From assembly GCF_902497555.1 (NCBI RefSeq), contig NZ_CABVGP010000001.1:1302001-1366000 (forward strand): a DNA stretch of 64,000 bases, read 5' to 3'. The notes beneath the pieces were generated by a model. It made no database searches. It saw only the letters and a program-made list of their open reading frames with translations, and was not told where the DNA came from. This document shows positions 41,923 to 50,392 of this stretch, piece by piece. How positions within the stretch are numbered: position 1 is the stretch's first letter; every line of letters begins with the position of its first letter. Made by a program: the position numbers and the translations under genes. The stretch comes from Amycolatopsis camponoti (lineage in GTDB: Bacteria > Actinomycetota > Actinomycetes > Mycobacteriales > Pseudonocardiaceae).

Positions 41923-42329
41923 CGTGACCACTTGACCACGGTGACCTCGGTGCCGCGGCCCACCTCGGTGTCCAGGACGAACTCGTCGACGAGCCGGCGC
42001 GCCCCGCTCAGGCCGAGGCCGAGGCCCTTGCCGCTGCTCCAGCCGTCGGCCAGCGCGAGGTCGGTGTCGGGGATGCCGGGGCCCTCGTCGTGGAAGAGGG
42101 CCTTGACGCCGGTGCGGCGGCCGTCGGTGACGACCTCGATCCGGGCGTGGCCGCCCCGGCCGTAGACGAGGGTGTTGCGAGCCAGTTCGCTGGTCGCGGT
42201 GACGAGCTTCGTCTGGTCGACGAGCGAGAGCTTGATCTGCTGGGCGAGGGATCGGACCGACTGGCGGACACGGACCACGTCGGAGTCCGTGACGATGGGA
42301 ATCTCGTCCACCACGCCGGCTGGGGTCAT
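41919..42329 (-). CDS. rsbT: RsbT-type serine/threonine kinase (stressosome switch kinase)
   Basis: The 136-aa HATPase_c kinase has the N box TSELARNTL, DEGPGIPD and GLGLGLSGARRL. RsbT phosphorylates RsbR and RsbS on stress, leaves the stressosome and activates a PP2C phosphatase. It overlaps rsbS by ATGA. The phosphatase partner is probably one of the two PPM proteins encoded downstream. Confidence 0.92.
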   Translation of the reverse strand: MTPAGVVDEIPIVTDSDVVRVRQSVRSLAQQIKLSLVDQTKLVTATSELARNTLVYGRGGHARIEVVTDGRRTGVKALFHDEGPGIPDTDLALADGWSSGKGLGLGLSGARRLVDEFVLDTEVGRGTEVTVVKWSR

Positions 42330-42691
42330 CTCCGCGCCGCCCGGAGACCCCGCAGGATCGTCATGCCCTTGTCCAGGTTCAGGGCGGTGCGGACGTCGCC
42401 GAGCGTCAGGCCGAGCTCGACGAGCGTGATCGCGACGGCCGGGCGCATGCCGACCACCACGGTGTCGGCGTCGAACAGCCGCGACAGCGACGCGATCGTC
42501 GCGAACATCCGGCCGATGAAGGAGTCGACGATCTCCACCGCGGAGATGTCGATCACTACGCCGGACGCGCCGGTCGAGCTGATCTTCTCCGCGAGGTCTT
42601 CCTGCAGGGTGAGGACGCTCTGGTCCTCCAGGTCGACCTGGATCGAGACCAGCAGGATGTCGCCGATCTCGAGGATCGGGATCCGCTCCAT
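42326..42691 (-). CDS. rsbS: RsbS-type STAS scaffold protein of the stressosome
   Basis: This 121-aa single STAS domain carries DISAVEIVDSFIGRMFATI, almost identical around the phosphorylated serine (VDSFIGR) to the B. subtilis RsbS pattern. It starts at ATG 42691, overlapping the RsbR gene stop as TGATG, and overlaps rsbT by ATGA. Confidence 0.92.
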   Translation of the reverse strand: MERIPILEIGDILLVSIQVDLEDQSVLTLQEDLAEKISSTGASGVVIDISAVEIVDSFIGRMFATIASLSRLFDADTVVVGMRPAVAITLVELGLTLGDVRTALNLDKGMTILRGLRAARR

Positions 42692-43539
42692 CAGGCGGGC
42701 CCCTTCCCGCCGTGCACCAGCTCCACGCCTTCGAAGCGGAGGGCGTGGCGCAGGGCGTCGGCGAGGGTCGCCTTGGTCGTGATGTCGCCGAACTCGATCC
42801 CGAGCGCGACGATCGTCTGGGCGATCTGGGGACGGATGCCCGAGATGGTGCACTCGGCGCCCATCAGCCGCGCGGCGACGACGGTCTTGAGCAGGTGCTG
42901 CGCCACCTGCGTGTCGACGGCGAGGACGCCGGTGATGTCGATGATCGCGTGCTGGGAGCTGGTCTCGACCAGGCTCTCGAGCAGCTTCTCCATCACGACC
43001 TGCGTGCGCGCCGAGTCCAGCGTGCCGACCAGCGGCACGGCGAGGACGCCTTCCCACAGCTTCACGACCGGGGTGGTCAGCTCGAGCAGCTGCTCGGACT
43101 GCTCCCTGATGATCTCTTCGCGCGCGGCCGCGTACGTCTCGAACGTCCACAGACCCAGCCCGTCGAGGAGCCCGGAGAAGGCCATGAGCCGGCGGAACAC
43201 CGCCGGGTCGTCGTTGCCTTCGGTGAGCTCGAACACGGCCTGCTTCAGCGCGAAGACGCTGGACGCCGTTTCGGCGGGGCTGAACCCCTGGCGCGCGCGG
43301 TTCCGGGACAGGTCGGCCAGGAACGCCTTGAGCTCGCGGTGCTGGTCACTGTCGAGACCGGTGGCGGGCTCGTCCGCGACCGGGAGCAGGGTGGCGAACA
43401 GCTCGCCCAGGTCACGCTGCAGTTCCGTGGTCGTCATGCGCCCGCGCAGGCCGGCGCCGGCCAGCTCGGCCCAGCGCGTGATCAGGCTGTCGCCGTGTTC
43501 GCGCAGCAAATCCGACAGTCGCTCCTGACCCGCAGTCAT
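42691..43539 (-). CDS. rsbR: RsbR-type stressosome sensor (N-terminal sensor plus STAS)
   Basis: The 282-aa protein has an all-helical N-terminal half (residues 1-150) and a C-terminal STAS domain with DITGVLAVDTQVAQHLLKTV and SGIRPQIAQTIVALGIEFG, closely resembling RsbR paralogues including the phospho-Thr site in VDTQVA. The ATG at 43539 follows AGGGGA. It is the first gene of the six-gene operon, divergent from the RsbV/RsbW-like pair. Confidence 0.92.
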   Translation of the reverse strand: MTAGQERLSDLLREHGDSLITRWAELAGAGLRGRMTTTELQRDLGELFATLLPVADEPATGLDSDQHRELKAFLADLSRNRARQGFSPAETASSVFALKQAVFELTEGNDDPAVFRRLMAFSGLLDGLGLWTFETYAAAREEIIREQSEQLLELTTPVVKLWEGVLAVPLVGTLDSARTQVVMEKLLESLVETSSQHAIIDITGVLAVDTQVAQHLLKTVVAARLMGAECTISGIRPQIAQTIVALGIEFGDITTKATLADALRHALRFEGVELVHGGKGPA

Positions 43540-43669
43540 CCAGAGTCCCCTCGCCTTCGGTCCGTCCGCGAACTTTAGCCTGGCGGTCCGCCGGTCCCCT
43601 GCGCGGCGGAACGAACCGGCCCGTACGCTGGGCGGGATCGGCGGTCGTGCCAGGGAAAGGGGCCGAGCA

Positions 43670-44032
43670 GTGGACGAGGGCGACGCGGCCGTCCTGCGCA
43701 TCTCCCACCGGCGGACCGGCGCGGCCCACGTGATCGAGGTCGCGGGCGAGATCGACGCGGGCACGGCTCCCGCGCTCCGCCGGGAGCTCGCCCAGGAGAA
43801 GGTGGACACGACGGCGGCCCGGCTCGTCGTCGTCGACCTGAGCGAGGTCGGGTTCATCGACTCCGCGGGGCTGACCATCCTCGCCGGGCTGCACCGCCGC
43901 GGCCGGGAACGCGGCGTGAGCGTCAAGGTCGTCACCCGCCAGTACGCCGTCAGGCGGGCGCTGAACATCACCGGCCTCGACGAGCTCATCCCCGTCGTCG
44001 CCGACCTGGCCGAAGCGCTGCCCGCCGAATGA
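43670..44032 (+). CDS. RsbV-type anti-sigma factor antagonist
   Basis: This 120-aa STAS domain has HVIEVAGEIDAGTAPALRRE and VDLSEVGFIDSAGLTILAGL, with the phospho-Ser in IDSAG. The GTG at 43670 follows AAAGGGG. It overlaps the RsbW-like gene by ATGA. It is divergent from the stressosome operon by 130 bp, making it the obvious substrate of the operon's phosphatases. Confidence 0.9.
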   Translation: MDEGDAAVLRISHRRTGAAHVIEVAGEIDAGTAPALRRELAQEKVDTTAARLVVVDLSEVGFIDSAGLTILAGLHRRGRERGVSVKVVTRQYAVRRALNITGLDELIPVVADLAEALPAE

Positions 44033-44457
44033 CCGGCCATCCCGCCGGCGGCGACCCCGCGCGGTTCGACCTCCGCGGCACGGGCTCGGCCGACCTCGCG
44101 AGGGTCCGCCGCTGGGCGGCCCGGCAGCTGGGCGACCTGGACGAGCCGCACCGCGAAGACGTGCTGCTGGTGCTGAACGAGATCGTCCAGAACGCCTACG
44201 AGCACGCCGGGGGCGCCCGCCGGCTCGAGTTGACGCGCCACGCGGGCCCGTGCGAGGTGACGATCGGGGTCGAGGACGGCTCCCCGACCCCGCCGAGGCT
44301 CCGGGCGTCCGCGGGCACCGGCTTCGGCGGCCGCGGCCTGTACCTCGTCGACCGGCTGACGACGGCCTGGGGTTCGCACGACGACCTGCCGTCAGCCGGG
44401 AAGACCGTGTGGGCCACGGTTTCCTGCGCCCTGGCCCACCAGGAACCCTGCCGCTGA
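44029..44457 (+). CDS. RsbW-type anti-sigma factor serine kinase
   Basis: The 142-aa HATPase_c protein has the N box LVLNEIVQNAYEHAGG, EDGSPTPPRL and GFGGRGLYLVDRL. RsbW-type proteins hold a sigma factor inactive and phosphorylate the partner antagonist. It is co-translated with the RsbV-like gene. No sigma gene follows, so its sigma target is elsewhere in the genome. Confidence 0.88.
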   Translation: MTGHPAGGDPARFDLRGTGSADLARVRRWAARQLGDLDEPHREDVLLVLNEIVQNAYEHAGGARRLELTRHAGPCEVTIGVEDGSPTPPRLRASAGTGFGGRGLYLVDRLTTAWGSHDDLPSAGKTVWATVSCALAHQEPCR

Positions 44458-44487
44458 ACCGGATCCGCGGTTCCGCCGGCCGACGCC

Positions 44488-45501
44488 TCATGCGTGGGTG
44501 TCGAGGACGACGCGGAACCGCGCGTCGCCGGACATCATGCGCTCGTACGCCTTCGGTGCCTCCGACAGCGGCATGATCTCGTTGCGGCTGCGGATCCCGC
44601 GGTCGTGGGCGAGCCGGAGGCTGTCCTCGTTCTCGATCGACGTGCCGGTGAGGGCACCGGTCACCGAGCGCGTGCCGAAGATCAGCGCGGGCGTCCGGAC
44701 CTCGATCGGGTCGGGGGCCGCGCCGACGACGAGCAGCCGGCCGCGGGTGCCGAGCCCGGCCACGAGCGGGGACATCGACGCGCCGCTCGCCGCCGTCGCG
44801 ATGATCGCCGCCGCTCCGCCGAGTCGCGTCAACGCCTCGCCCGGGTCGGCGGCCGTGCTGTCGATGTACTCGTCGGCGCCCAGTTCCGCGGCCAGCTCGG
44901 CCTTCCCGGCGCCGCGGGCGATGGCCGCGACGCGGTAGCCGAGCGTCTTGGCGTACTGGACGCCGAGGTGGCCGAGACCGCCGATGCCCTGGACGGCGAC
45001 CAGCGCACCCGGCCGCGCGTCGGCGGTCAGCAGCGCCCGGTACACCGTGAGTCCCGCGCACAGCAGCGGCGCGACGTCCAGGGCCTGCGTGCCGTCGGGG
45101 ATGCGGACGATCCCGGTGGCGCGGGCGTAGGCGACTTCGGCGTAGCCGCCGTCGGTCGTGGTGCCGGTCCAGGCCTGGTCGGTGCAGTTGACGAAGTCGC
45201 CGCGGCGGCAGTTTTCGCACTGGCCGCAGTGGCCGTTGAGGTAGCCGACGCCGACCCGGTCGCCGGCCGCCCACGCGGTCACGCCCGGCCCGACCGCGTC
45301 GACCACGCCGACGAGCTCGTGGCCGGGCACGACCGGAACCGCCGGGTCGGCGCGCAGCCCTTCGACGGCGAGGGTGTCGCTGTGGCAGACCCCGCAGGCG
45401 TCGACCCGCAGGCGCACTTCGCCCGGCAGCGGGTCGCGGAGTTCGCGCTCGACCAGGGTGAACCGGCGCGTCCCGGTCACTTCGAACGCTCGGTAGGACA
45501 T
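44488..45501 (-). CDS. Zinc-dependent alcohol dehydrogenase
   Basis: The 337-aa MDR enzyme carries the catalytic zinc motif CGVCHSD, GHELVGVV, the structural-zinc cysteines in GHCGQCENCRRGDFVNC, and the nucleotide motif VQGIGGLGHLGVQYAKTLGY. It resembles AdhP-type alcohol dehydrogenases. It overlaps the upstream flavoprotein gene stop as TGATG and ends a three-gene operon. AGGAG lies seven bases before ATG 45501. Confidence 0.92.
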   Translation of the reverse strand: MSYRAFEVTGTRRFTLVERELRDPLPGEVRLRVDACGVCHSDTLAVEGLRADPAVPVVPGHELVGVVDAVGPGVTAWAAGDRVGVGYLNGHCGQCENCRRGDFVNCTDQAWTGTTTDGGYAEVAYARATGIVRIPDGTQALDVAPLLCAGLTVYRALLTADARPGALVAVQGIGGLGHLGVQYAKTLGYRVAAIARGAGKAELAAELGADEYIDSTAADPGEALTRLGGAAAIIATAASGASMSPLVAGLGTRGRLLVVGAAPDPIEVRTPALIFGTRSVTGALTGTSIENEDSLRLAHDRGIRSRNEIMPLSEAPKAYERMMSGDARFRVVLDTHA

Positions 45502-46865
45502 CACTGTGCTCCTGACGAAGGGTGGACCTGGCGGTCGAGATCGCGCAGGACGTGGAGGAACGCTTCGGAGAAGGTCGGGAACGGCTGGACGACGTCGAGT
45601 AGCACGGCCAGCGGGACCCGGGCGCGGATCGCGAGCGTCGCCTGCTGGAGCCATTCGCCGGCCTCGGGACCGGCGGCGTAGGCGCCGGTGAGCCGTTCGC
45701 CGTCGGAGAAGACGGTGAGGAACCCGGGCCGCGTGTCGTAGGCACGGGTGTAGGTGGCCGTGCGGGCCACCCCGGAAAGCCGGACCGTCGCGGTGAACGC
45801 GCCTTCGGCGGCGCCGACGGCCGCGGCCTGCGGGTCGGTGAAGACCACGCGGGGGATGGCGTCGTAGTTCACTTTCGCGGGCCGGCCGAGGATGTTCGCG
45901 GCCACGACCCGGCCCTGGTACTCGCCGACGTGGGTCAGGTTCCACTGCCCGGTGACGTCGCCGACGGCCCACAGGCCTTCGCCGGCCGCCATCCGGTCGT
46001 CGACCGGAATGCCGTGCGGGTTCGCCTCGACGCCGACGGTCTCCAGGCCGATGCCCTCGACGCGCGGCCGTCGTCCGGTGGCGACGAGCAGCCGTTCGGC
46101 GCGCAGCTGCGTGCCGTCGGGCAGGTCGAGCACGTACTCGTCGCCGTCGAGCCGGGCCGCGCTCGCGTGCTGCCCGAGGTGCAGTGCGACGCCGTCGGCG
46201 CGCAGAGCTTCTCCGACGGCCTCGCCGAGCGCCCGGGGTTCGCGGGGGAGGACGTGGTCGGCGCCGTCGACGAGCGCGACGTCAGCACCGAGCCGCGTGA
46301 ACGCCTGGGCCAGCTCGACCCCGGTCGGGCCGGCGCCGAGGACGAGCAGCCGGCGCGGGATTTCCTTCGCGCCCGTCGCTTCCCGGTTCGTCCACAGGCC
46401 GGGCAGCTCGCGGAGGCCCGGCACGGGCGGGATGACGGGGGCGGAGCCGGTCGCGACGACGATGTGGTCGGCGGTGTACTCCTTCCCGCCGACGGCGACG
46501 GTGTGCGGACCGGCGAGCCTGCCGTCGCCGCGCAACACCTCGATGCCGGTGTCGCGAGCCCACTTCTCGGCGTTCGCGTCGTCGTAGGACGAGACCATGA
46601 AGTCGCGCCAGGCGAGCGCCGCGGCGGCGTCCGCGCGGCCGGTGACCGCCTCGCGGGCCCCGGGGACGTCGCGGGCCGCCGCGAGCGCTTCACCGGGCCG
46701 CAGCAGGGTTTTGGACGGGATGCACGCCCAGTAGGAGCATTCGCCGCCGAGCAGCTCCCGCTCGACGATGGCGACTCGCAGACCGCCTGCCGCGATGGCG
46801 GCCGCGGTGTGTTCGCCCGGTGCGCCACTGCCGAGGACGATGGCGTCGAAATCGTGGTGAGCCAT
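45501..46865 (-). CDS. Dihydrolipoamide dehydrogenase/mercuric reductase-like flavoprotein with altered catalytic dyad
   Basis: The 454-aa class I pyridine nucleotide-disulfide reductase has an FAD motif (DAIVLGSGAPGEHTAAAIA), redox CSYWACIPSK (CxxxxC kept), NAD motif (LVLGAGPTGVELAQAF) and VGDVTG. The C-terminal H-x-x-x-x-E dyad reads PFPTFSEAF, so the catalytic His is replaced by Phe while Glu is kept. It is encoded between VOC and alcohol dehydrogenase genes. The physiological substrate is unknown. Confidence 0.86.
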   Translation of the reverse strand: MAHHDFDAIVLGSGAPGEHTAAAIAAGGLRVAIVERELLGGECSYWACIPSKTLLRPGEALAAARDVPGAREAVTGRADAAAALAWRDFMVSSYDDANAEKWARDTGIEVLRGDGRLAGPHTVAVGGKEYTADHIVVATGSAPVIPPVPGLRELPGLWTNREATGAKEIPRRLLVLGAGPTGVELAQAFTRLGADVALVDGADHVLPREPRALGEAVGEALRADGVALHLGQHASAARLDGDEYVLDLPDGTQLRAERLLVATGRRPRVEGIGLETVGVEANPHGIPVDDRMAAGEGLWAVGDVTGQWNLTHVGEYQGRVVAANILGRPAKVNYDAIPRVVFTDPQAAAVGAAEGAFTATVRLSGVARTATYTRAYDTRPGFLTVFSDGERLTGAYAAGPEAGEWLQQATLAIRARVPLAVLLDVVQPFPTFSEAFLHVLRDLDRQVHPSSGAQ

Positions 46866-46933
46866 GGTTCCTTCTTTCAGGGGGTCCTTCGAGGATCCGG
46901 TGCACGGGTCGCCCCGCGCACCGCCGGATGGGC

Positions 46934-47506
46934 TCAGGCGTCCTGGTGCTGCGCCATGTACTGGGCGTACCAGTTCGGCCATTCCTCGTCGTACTTCCCG
47001 GTTTCCTTCTCGTGCTCGCCGTGCGCGGCCGCTGCCTCGCGCAGCCCCTGCTCGAGCTTCTGCGTCGAGCTGTAGGTCACGCCGTCGACGCGCCCGGGAA
47101 GGCGGGTCGTGATCTCCTGCAGCAGCCAGGTGTTGCCGTCCGGGTCGCTGAACGACGCGAACGAGGAGTAGGTGCCGCGGTCGGGGTGGATGCCCGGGGC
47201 GAACGCGCCGGTCGCGTCGCGGTGGAAGACCTCGCTGACGTCGGCGCCGTGGGCGGCGAGCTCTTTGCGGGCCGCCTCGATGTCGTCGACGACGAGGTAA
47301 GTCCCGCGGACCGAACCCGGGGCGGCGTCGGTGATCCCGCTGCCGAACTGGACCGACGCCGCCGATCCCGGCGGGGTCAGCTGCACGACCCGGGTGTCGC
47401 CGAAGACGATGTCGGCGTCTTCGCGCCAGCCGAGGGCCTTGTAGAAGTGCTTGGTCCGGTCGACGTCGGTGACGGGCAGGACGACGACTTCGAGTTTCAT
47501 GTCCAT
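46934..47506 (-). CDS. VOC family (glyoxalase-like) protein with extended C-terminus
   Basis: The first 120 residues form a VOC module (LEVVVLPVTDVDRTKHFYKA ... SFSDPDGNTWLLQEI). A charged tail of about 60 residues follows (EKETGKYDEEWPNWYAQYMA), longer than in typical VOC proteins. The ATG at 47506 follows AAGGAG at eight bases. It is the first gene of the operon with the flavoprotein and alcohol dehydrogenase, divergent from the LuxR regulator. Confidence 0.83.
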   Translation of the reverse strand: MDMKLEVVVLPVTDVDRTKHFYKALGWREDADIVFGDTRVVQLTPPGSAASVQFGSGITDAAPGSVRGTYLVVDDIEAARKELAAHGADVSEVFHRDATGAFAPGIHPDRGTYSSFASFSDPDGNTWLLQEITTRLPGRVDGVTYSSTQKLEQGLREAAAAHGEHEKETGKYDEEWPNWYAQYMAQHQDA

Positions 47507-47584
47507 GATCGGAGCTCCTTCGGTGGAGGCAGACGGCCCGGTGCCGTCTGAAACCACTGTCGCCCGGCACGGGGCCCGTTGGCC

Positions 47585-47601
47585 CCAGGGAGACACCCTG
47601 G
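47585..47601. promoter_or_regulatory. Inverted repeat in the VOC-LuxR divergent spacer
   Basis: CCAGGG-AGACA-CCCTGG is a perfect 6-bp dyad 47 bp upstream of the LuxR gene and about 80 bp from the VOC start. It may be the site through which the regulator acts on the divergent operon. Confidence 0.4.
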
Positions 47602-47647
47602 TCCGGCACGGGCCCGGGCCCCGGGGAGCGCGCTAGGGTTCCGGGTC

Positions 47648-50392
47648 ATGTCCGGTCAAGAGCCGCGGCTGGTCGGCCGCGGCGACGAGCTCGCCCTGCT
47701 CGATGACGTGCTCGCCGCGGCGCGGGCGGGGCGGAGCCGGGTGCTGGTGCTGCGCGGCGAGGCCGGGATCGGCAAGACCGCGCTGCTGGACCACGTCGCG
47801 GCGCGAGCGGCGGGCTGCCGGGTCGCGCGGACGGCCGGCGTCGAGTCCGAGCGCGAGCTGCCCTACGCCGGACTGCAGCAGCTTTGCGCCCCCTTCCTGG
47901 ATCGGCTCGAGCACCTGCCGGCGCCGCAGCGGACCGCGCTCGGCACGGCGTTCGGCTTGACCTCGGGCACCCCGCCGGACCGGTTCCTCGTCGGGCTGGC
48001 GGTGCTGACCCTGCTCGGCGAAGTCGCCGAGGACCGGCCCCTGCTGTGCCTGGTCGACGACGCGCAGTGGCTCGACCGGGCGTCGGCGCAGACCCTCGCC
48101 TTCGTCGGGCGGCGGCTGCTGGCCGAGCCGATCGCGCTGCTGATCGCGGTGCGCGAACCGGCCGGCGACCTCGACCTGGCCGGCCTGCCGGACCTCGTGG
48201 TCCGCGGCCTCGGCGAAGCGGAGGCCCACGCCCTGCTCGAGTCGGTCATCAAGGGCCCGCTCGACCCGCGGGTGCGCGACCGGATCATCGCCGAAACGCA
48301 CGGCAACGCGCTCGCCCTGGTCGAGCTGCCCCGGTTCTGGACGGCCGCCGAGCGGGCCGACGGGCTTCTCAGCCCGGATGGCGACGCGCTGGCCGAGCGC
48401 CTCGAGCGCTGCTTCCTGCAGCAGCTGGATCCGCTGCCACCCGACACCCGGAAGCTGCTGCTGGCCGCGGCCGCGGAGCCACTGGGGGACGCGACCCTGC
48501 TCTGGCGCGCGGCCGGTGAGCTCGGACTGGGCGCCGACCCGGCGGCCGCCGCCGAGACGACCGGGCTGATCGAGTTCGGGTCGCGGATCCGGTTCCGGCA
48601 CCCGCTCGTGCGCTCGGCCGTCTACCGGTCCGCGTCGGCGCGGGAGCGGCAGGAAGTGCACCGGGTGCTCGCGGCGGTCACCGACGCGGGCGTCGACCCG
48701 GACCGGCGCGCCTGGCACCGCGCCCAGGCGACCGTCACCCCGGACGAAGACGTCGCGGCCGAACTGGAGCGCTCGGCCGGCCGCGCCCAGGCGCGAGGGG
48801 GACTCGCCGCCGCCGCGGCGCTGCTCGAACAAGCGGCCACGCTCACCCCCGATCCGGCGCTGCGCGCCCGGCGGGAGCTCGCGGCGGCCCGGGCGAAACG
48901 CGGCGCGGGCGCGCTCGGAGCGGCACTGGGCTTGCTGGGCGCGGCCGAGGCCGGGCCACCGGATCCCGCGCGGGACGCCGAGATCGAACGGCTGCGCGGA
49001 CAGATCGCGTTCGACCAGCGGCGCGGCGGCGACGCCGTGGAGCTGCTCCTGCACGCCGCCGGATCCCTCGAGGGCGGCGATGCCCGCGAAACGTACTTGG
49101 AAGCGCTCGGTGCCGCCGTGTGGGCCGAGAGCGACGTCGTCGAGGCGGCGCGGCGAACGCGGGCGGCGCCGGCGGCCCAGGTGCCACCGACCGCCGTCGA
49201 TCTCGTGCTCGACGCTCTCGCCACCCGGCTCACCGACGGCTACGCGGCCGCGGCCCCTTTGATGACCCAGGCGACGGAGGCCGTCCGGACACTGGACACC
49301 GGCGGCGAGAACACCGAGCGCGTGCTGTGGCTGCTGGGCAACCGGGCCGGCGGAACCCTGGCGACCGAGATGCTGGACCACGCGGCCGGCCGCGCGTTCG
49401 CCGAGCGTCAGGTCCGGCTGGCGCGCGAGACCGGTGCGCTCGTCCAGCTGCAGTTCGCGCTCAACTTCCTCGCCAACCACGAGCTGCTGGCCGGCGAGCT
49501 GACCGCGGCACAGGCGCTCGTCGAAGAGGACCGCCTGCTCGCCGACGTCACCGGGGGCCGTCCGGTCGGGTACAGCGCGATCCTGCTCGCCGCGCTGCGC
49601 GGCCGGGAAGCCGTTGCCACCGCGGAGATCGCGACCGCGGCGGCGCAGGCGGCCGAGCGGGGCCAGGGCCGGGTCGTGCGGTTCGCCGGCTACGCGAACG
49701 CGGTGCTCGCCAACGGACTCGGCCGCCACGACGTCGCCCGGGACGCGGCCCGGCGGGTGTTCGAGCACGACACCGTCGGCCACCAGGCCTTGGCGACGGC
49801 CGAATTGGCGGAGGCCGCGTCGCGCACCGGGGACGACGACCTCGTCGCCGCCGCGCTGAACCGGATGTCCGAACGGGCTCGGACAGCGACCCCGACCGCC
49901 TGGACCCGGGCGCTCGAAGCCCGGCTCCGAGCGTTGGCCGGCGACCGCCCCGGCGAGTGCTACGCCGAATCGATCGCCCTGCTCACCGGGACGCCGCTGC
50001 GGATCGACCTGGCCCGTGGCCACTTGCTGTTCGGCGAATGGCTCCGGCGCGAGGGCCGCCGGACCGACGCCCGGAAGCACCTGCGCACCGCCCACGCGAT
50101 GACCTCCGCGATGGGGCTCGAAGCCTTCGCCGACCGCGCTCGCCGTGAGCTGCTGGCCACGGGGGAGACCGCGCGCAAACGCACCACCGGGACCGCCGAG
50201 GAGCTGACGGCCCAGGAGTTCCAGATCGTGCGGCTCGCTCGCGAAGGACTGTCCAATCCGGAAATCGGCACCAGGCTCTTCCTCAGTCCGCGCACCGTGG
50301 AATGGCATCTGCGGAAGGTCTTCGGCAAGCTCGGGATCAGCTCGCGGCGTCAGCTGCGCGACGCTGCGGTCGACGTGGTGGCTGCGCCGTAA
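47648..50392 (+). CDS. LAL-type LuxR family ATP-binding transcriptional regulator
   Basis: The 914-aa protein has an N-terminal AAA-type ATPase (Walker A GEAGIGKT at residues 37-44; Walker B LLCLVDDAQWLD), a long helical TPR-like middle, and a C-terminal LuxR helix-turn-helix (LTAQEFQIVRLAREGLSNPE; LFLSPRTVEWHLRKVFGKLG). LAL regulators are typically activators of adjacent pathways. It is divergent from the VOC/flavoprotein/ADH operon. Its 3' end overlaps the convergent TetR gene by 56 bp. Confidence 0.92.
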   Translation: MSGQEPRLVGRGDELALLDDVLAAARAGRSRVLVLRGEAGIGKTALLDHVAARAAGCRVARTAGVESERELPYAGLQQLCAPFLDRLEHLPAPQRTALGTAFGLTSGTPPDRFLVGLAVLTLLGEVAEDRPLLCLVDDAQWLDRASAQTLAFVGRRLLAEPIALLIAVREPAGDLDLAGLPDLVVRGLGEAEAHALLESVIKGPLDPRVRDRIIAETHGNALALVELPRFWTAAERADGLLSPDGDALAERLERCFLQQLDPLPPDTRKLLLAAAAEPLGDATLLWRAAGELGLGADPAAAAETTGLIEFGSRIRFRHPLVRSAVYRSASARERQEVHRVLAAVTDAGVDPDRRAWHRAQATVTPDEDVAAELERSAGRAQARGGLAAAAALLEQAATLTPDPALRARRELAAARAKRGAGALGAALGLLGAAEAGPPDPARDAEIERLRGQIAFDQRRGGDAVELLLHAAGSLEGGDARETYLEALGAAVWAESDVVEAARRTRAAPAAQVPPTAVDLVLDALATRLTDGYAAAAPLMTQATEAVRTLDTGGENTERVLWLLGNRAGGTLATEMLDHAAGRAFAERQVRLARETGALVQLQFALNFLANHELLAGELTAAQALVEEDRLLADVTGGRPVGYSAILLAALRGREAVATAEIATAAAQAAERGQGRVVRFAGYANAVLANGLGRHDVARDAARRVFEHDTVGHQALATAELAEAASRTGDDDLVAAALNRMSERARTATPTAWTRALEARLRALAGDRPGECYAESIALLTGTPLRIDLARGHLLFGEWLRREGRRTDARKHLRTAHAMTSAMGLEAFADRARRELLATGETARKRTTGTAEELTAQEFQIVRLAREGLSNPEIGTRLFLSPRTVEWHLRKVFGKLGISSRRQLRDAAVDVVAAP

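Noticed and set aside
47633..50308. An 890-codon minus-strand frame antisense to the LuxR regulator
   Set aside because: Low-complexity Arg/Gly/Gln-rich translation; the plus-strand frame has Walker and LuxR motifs.
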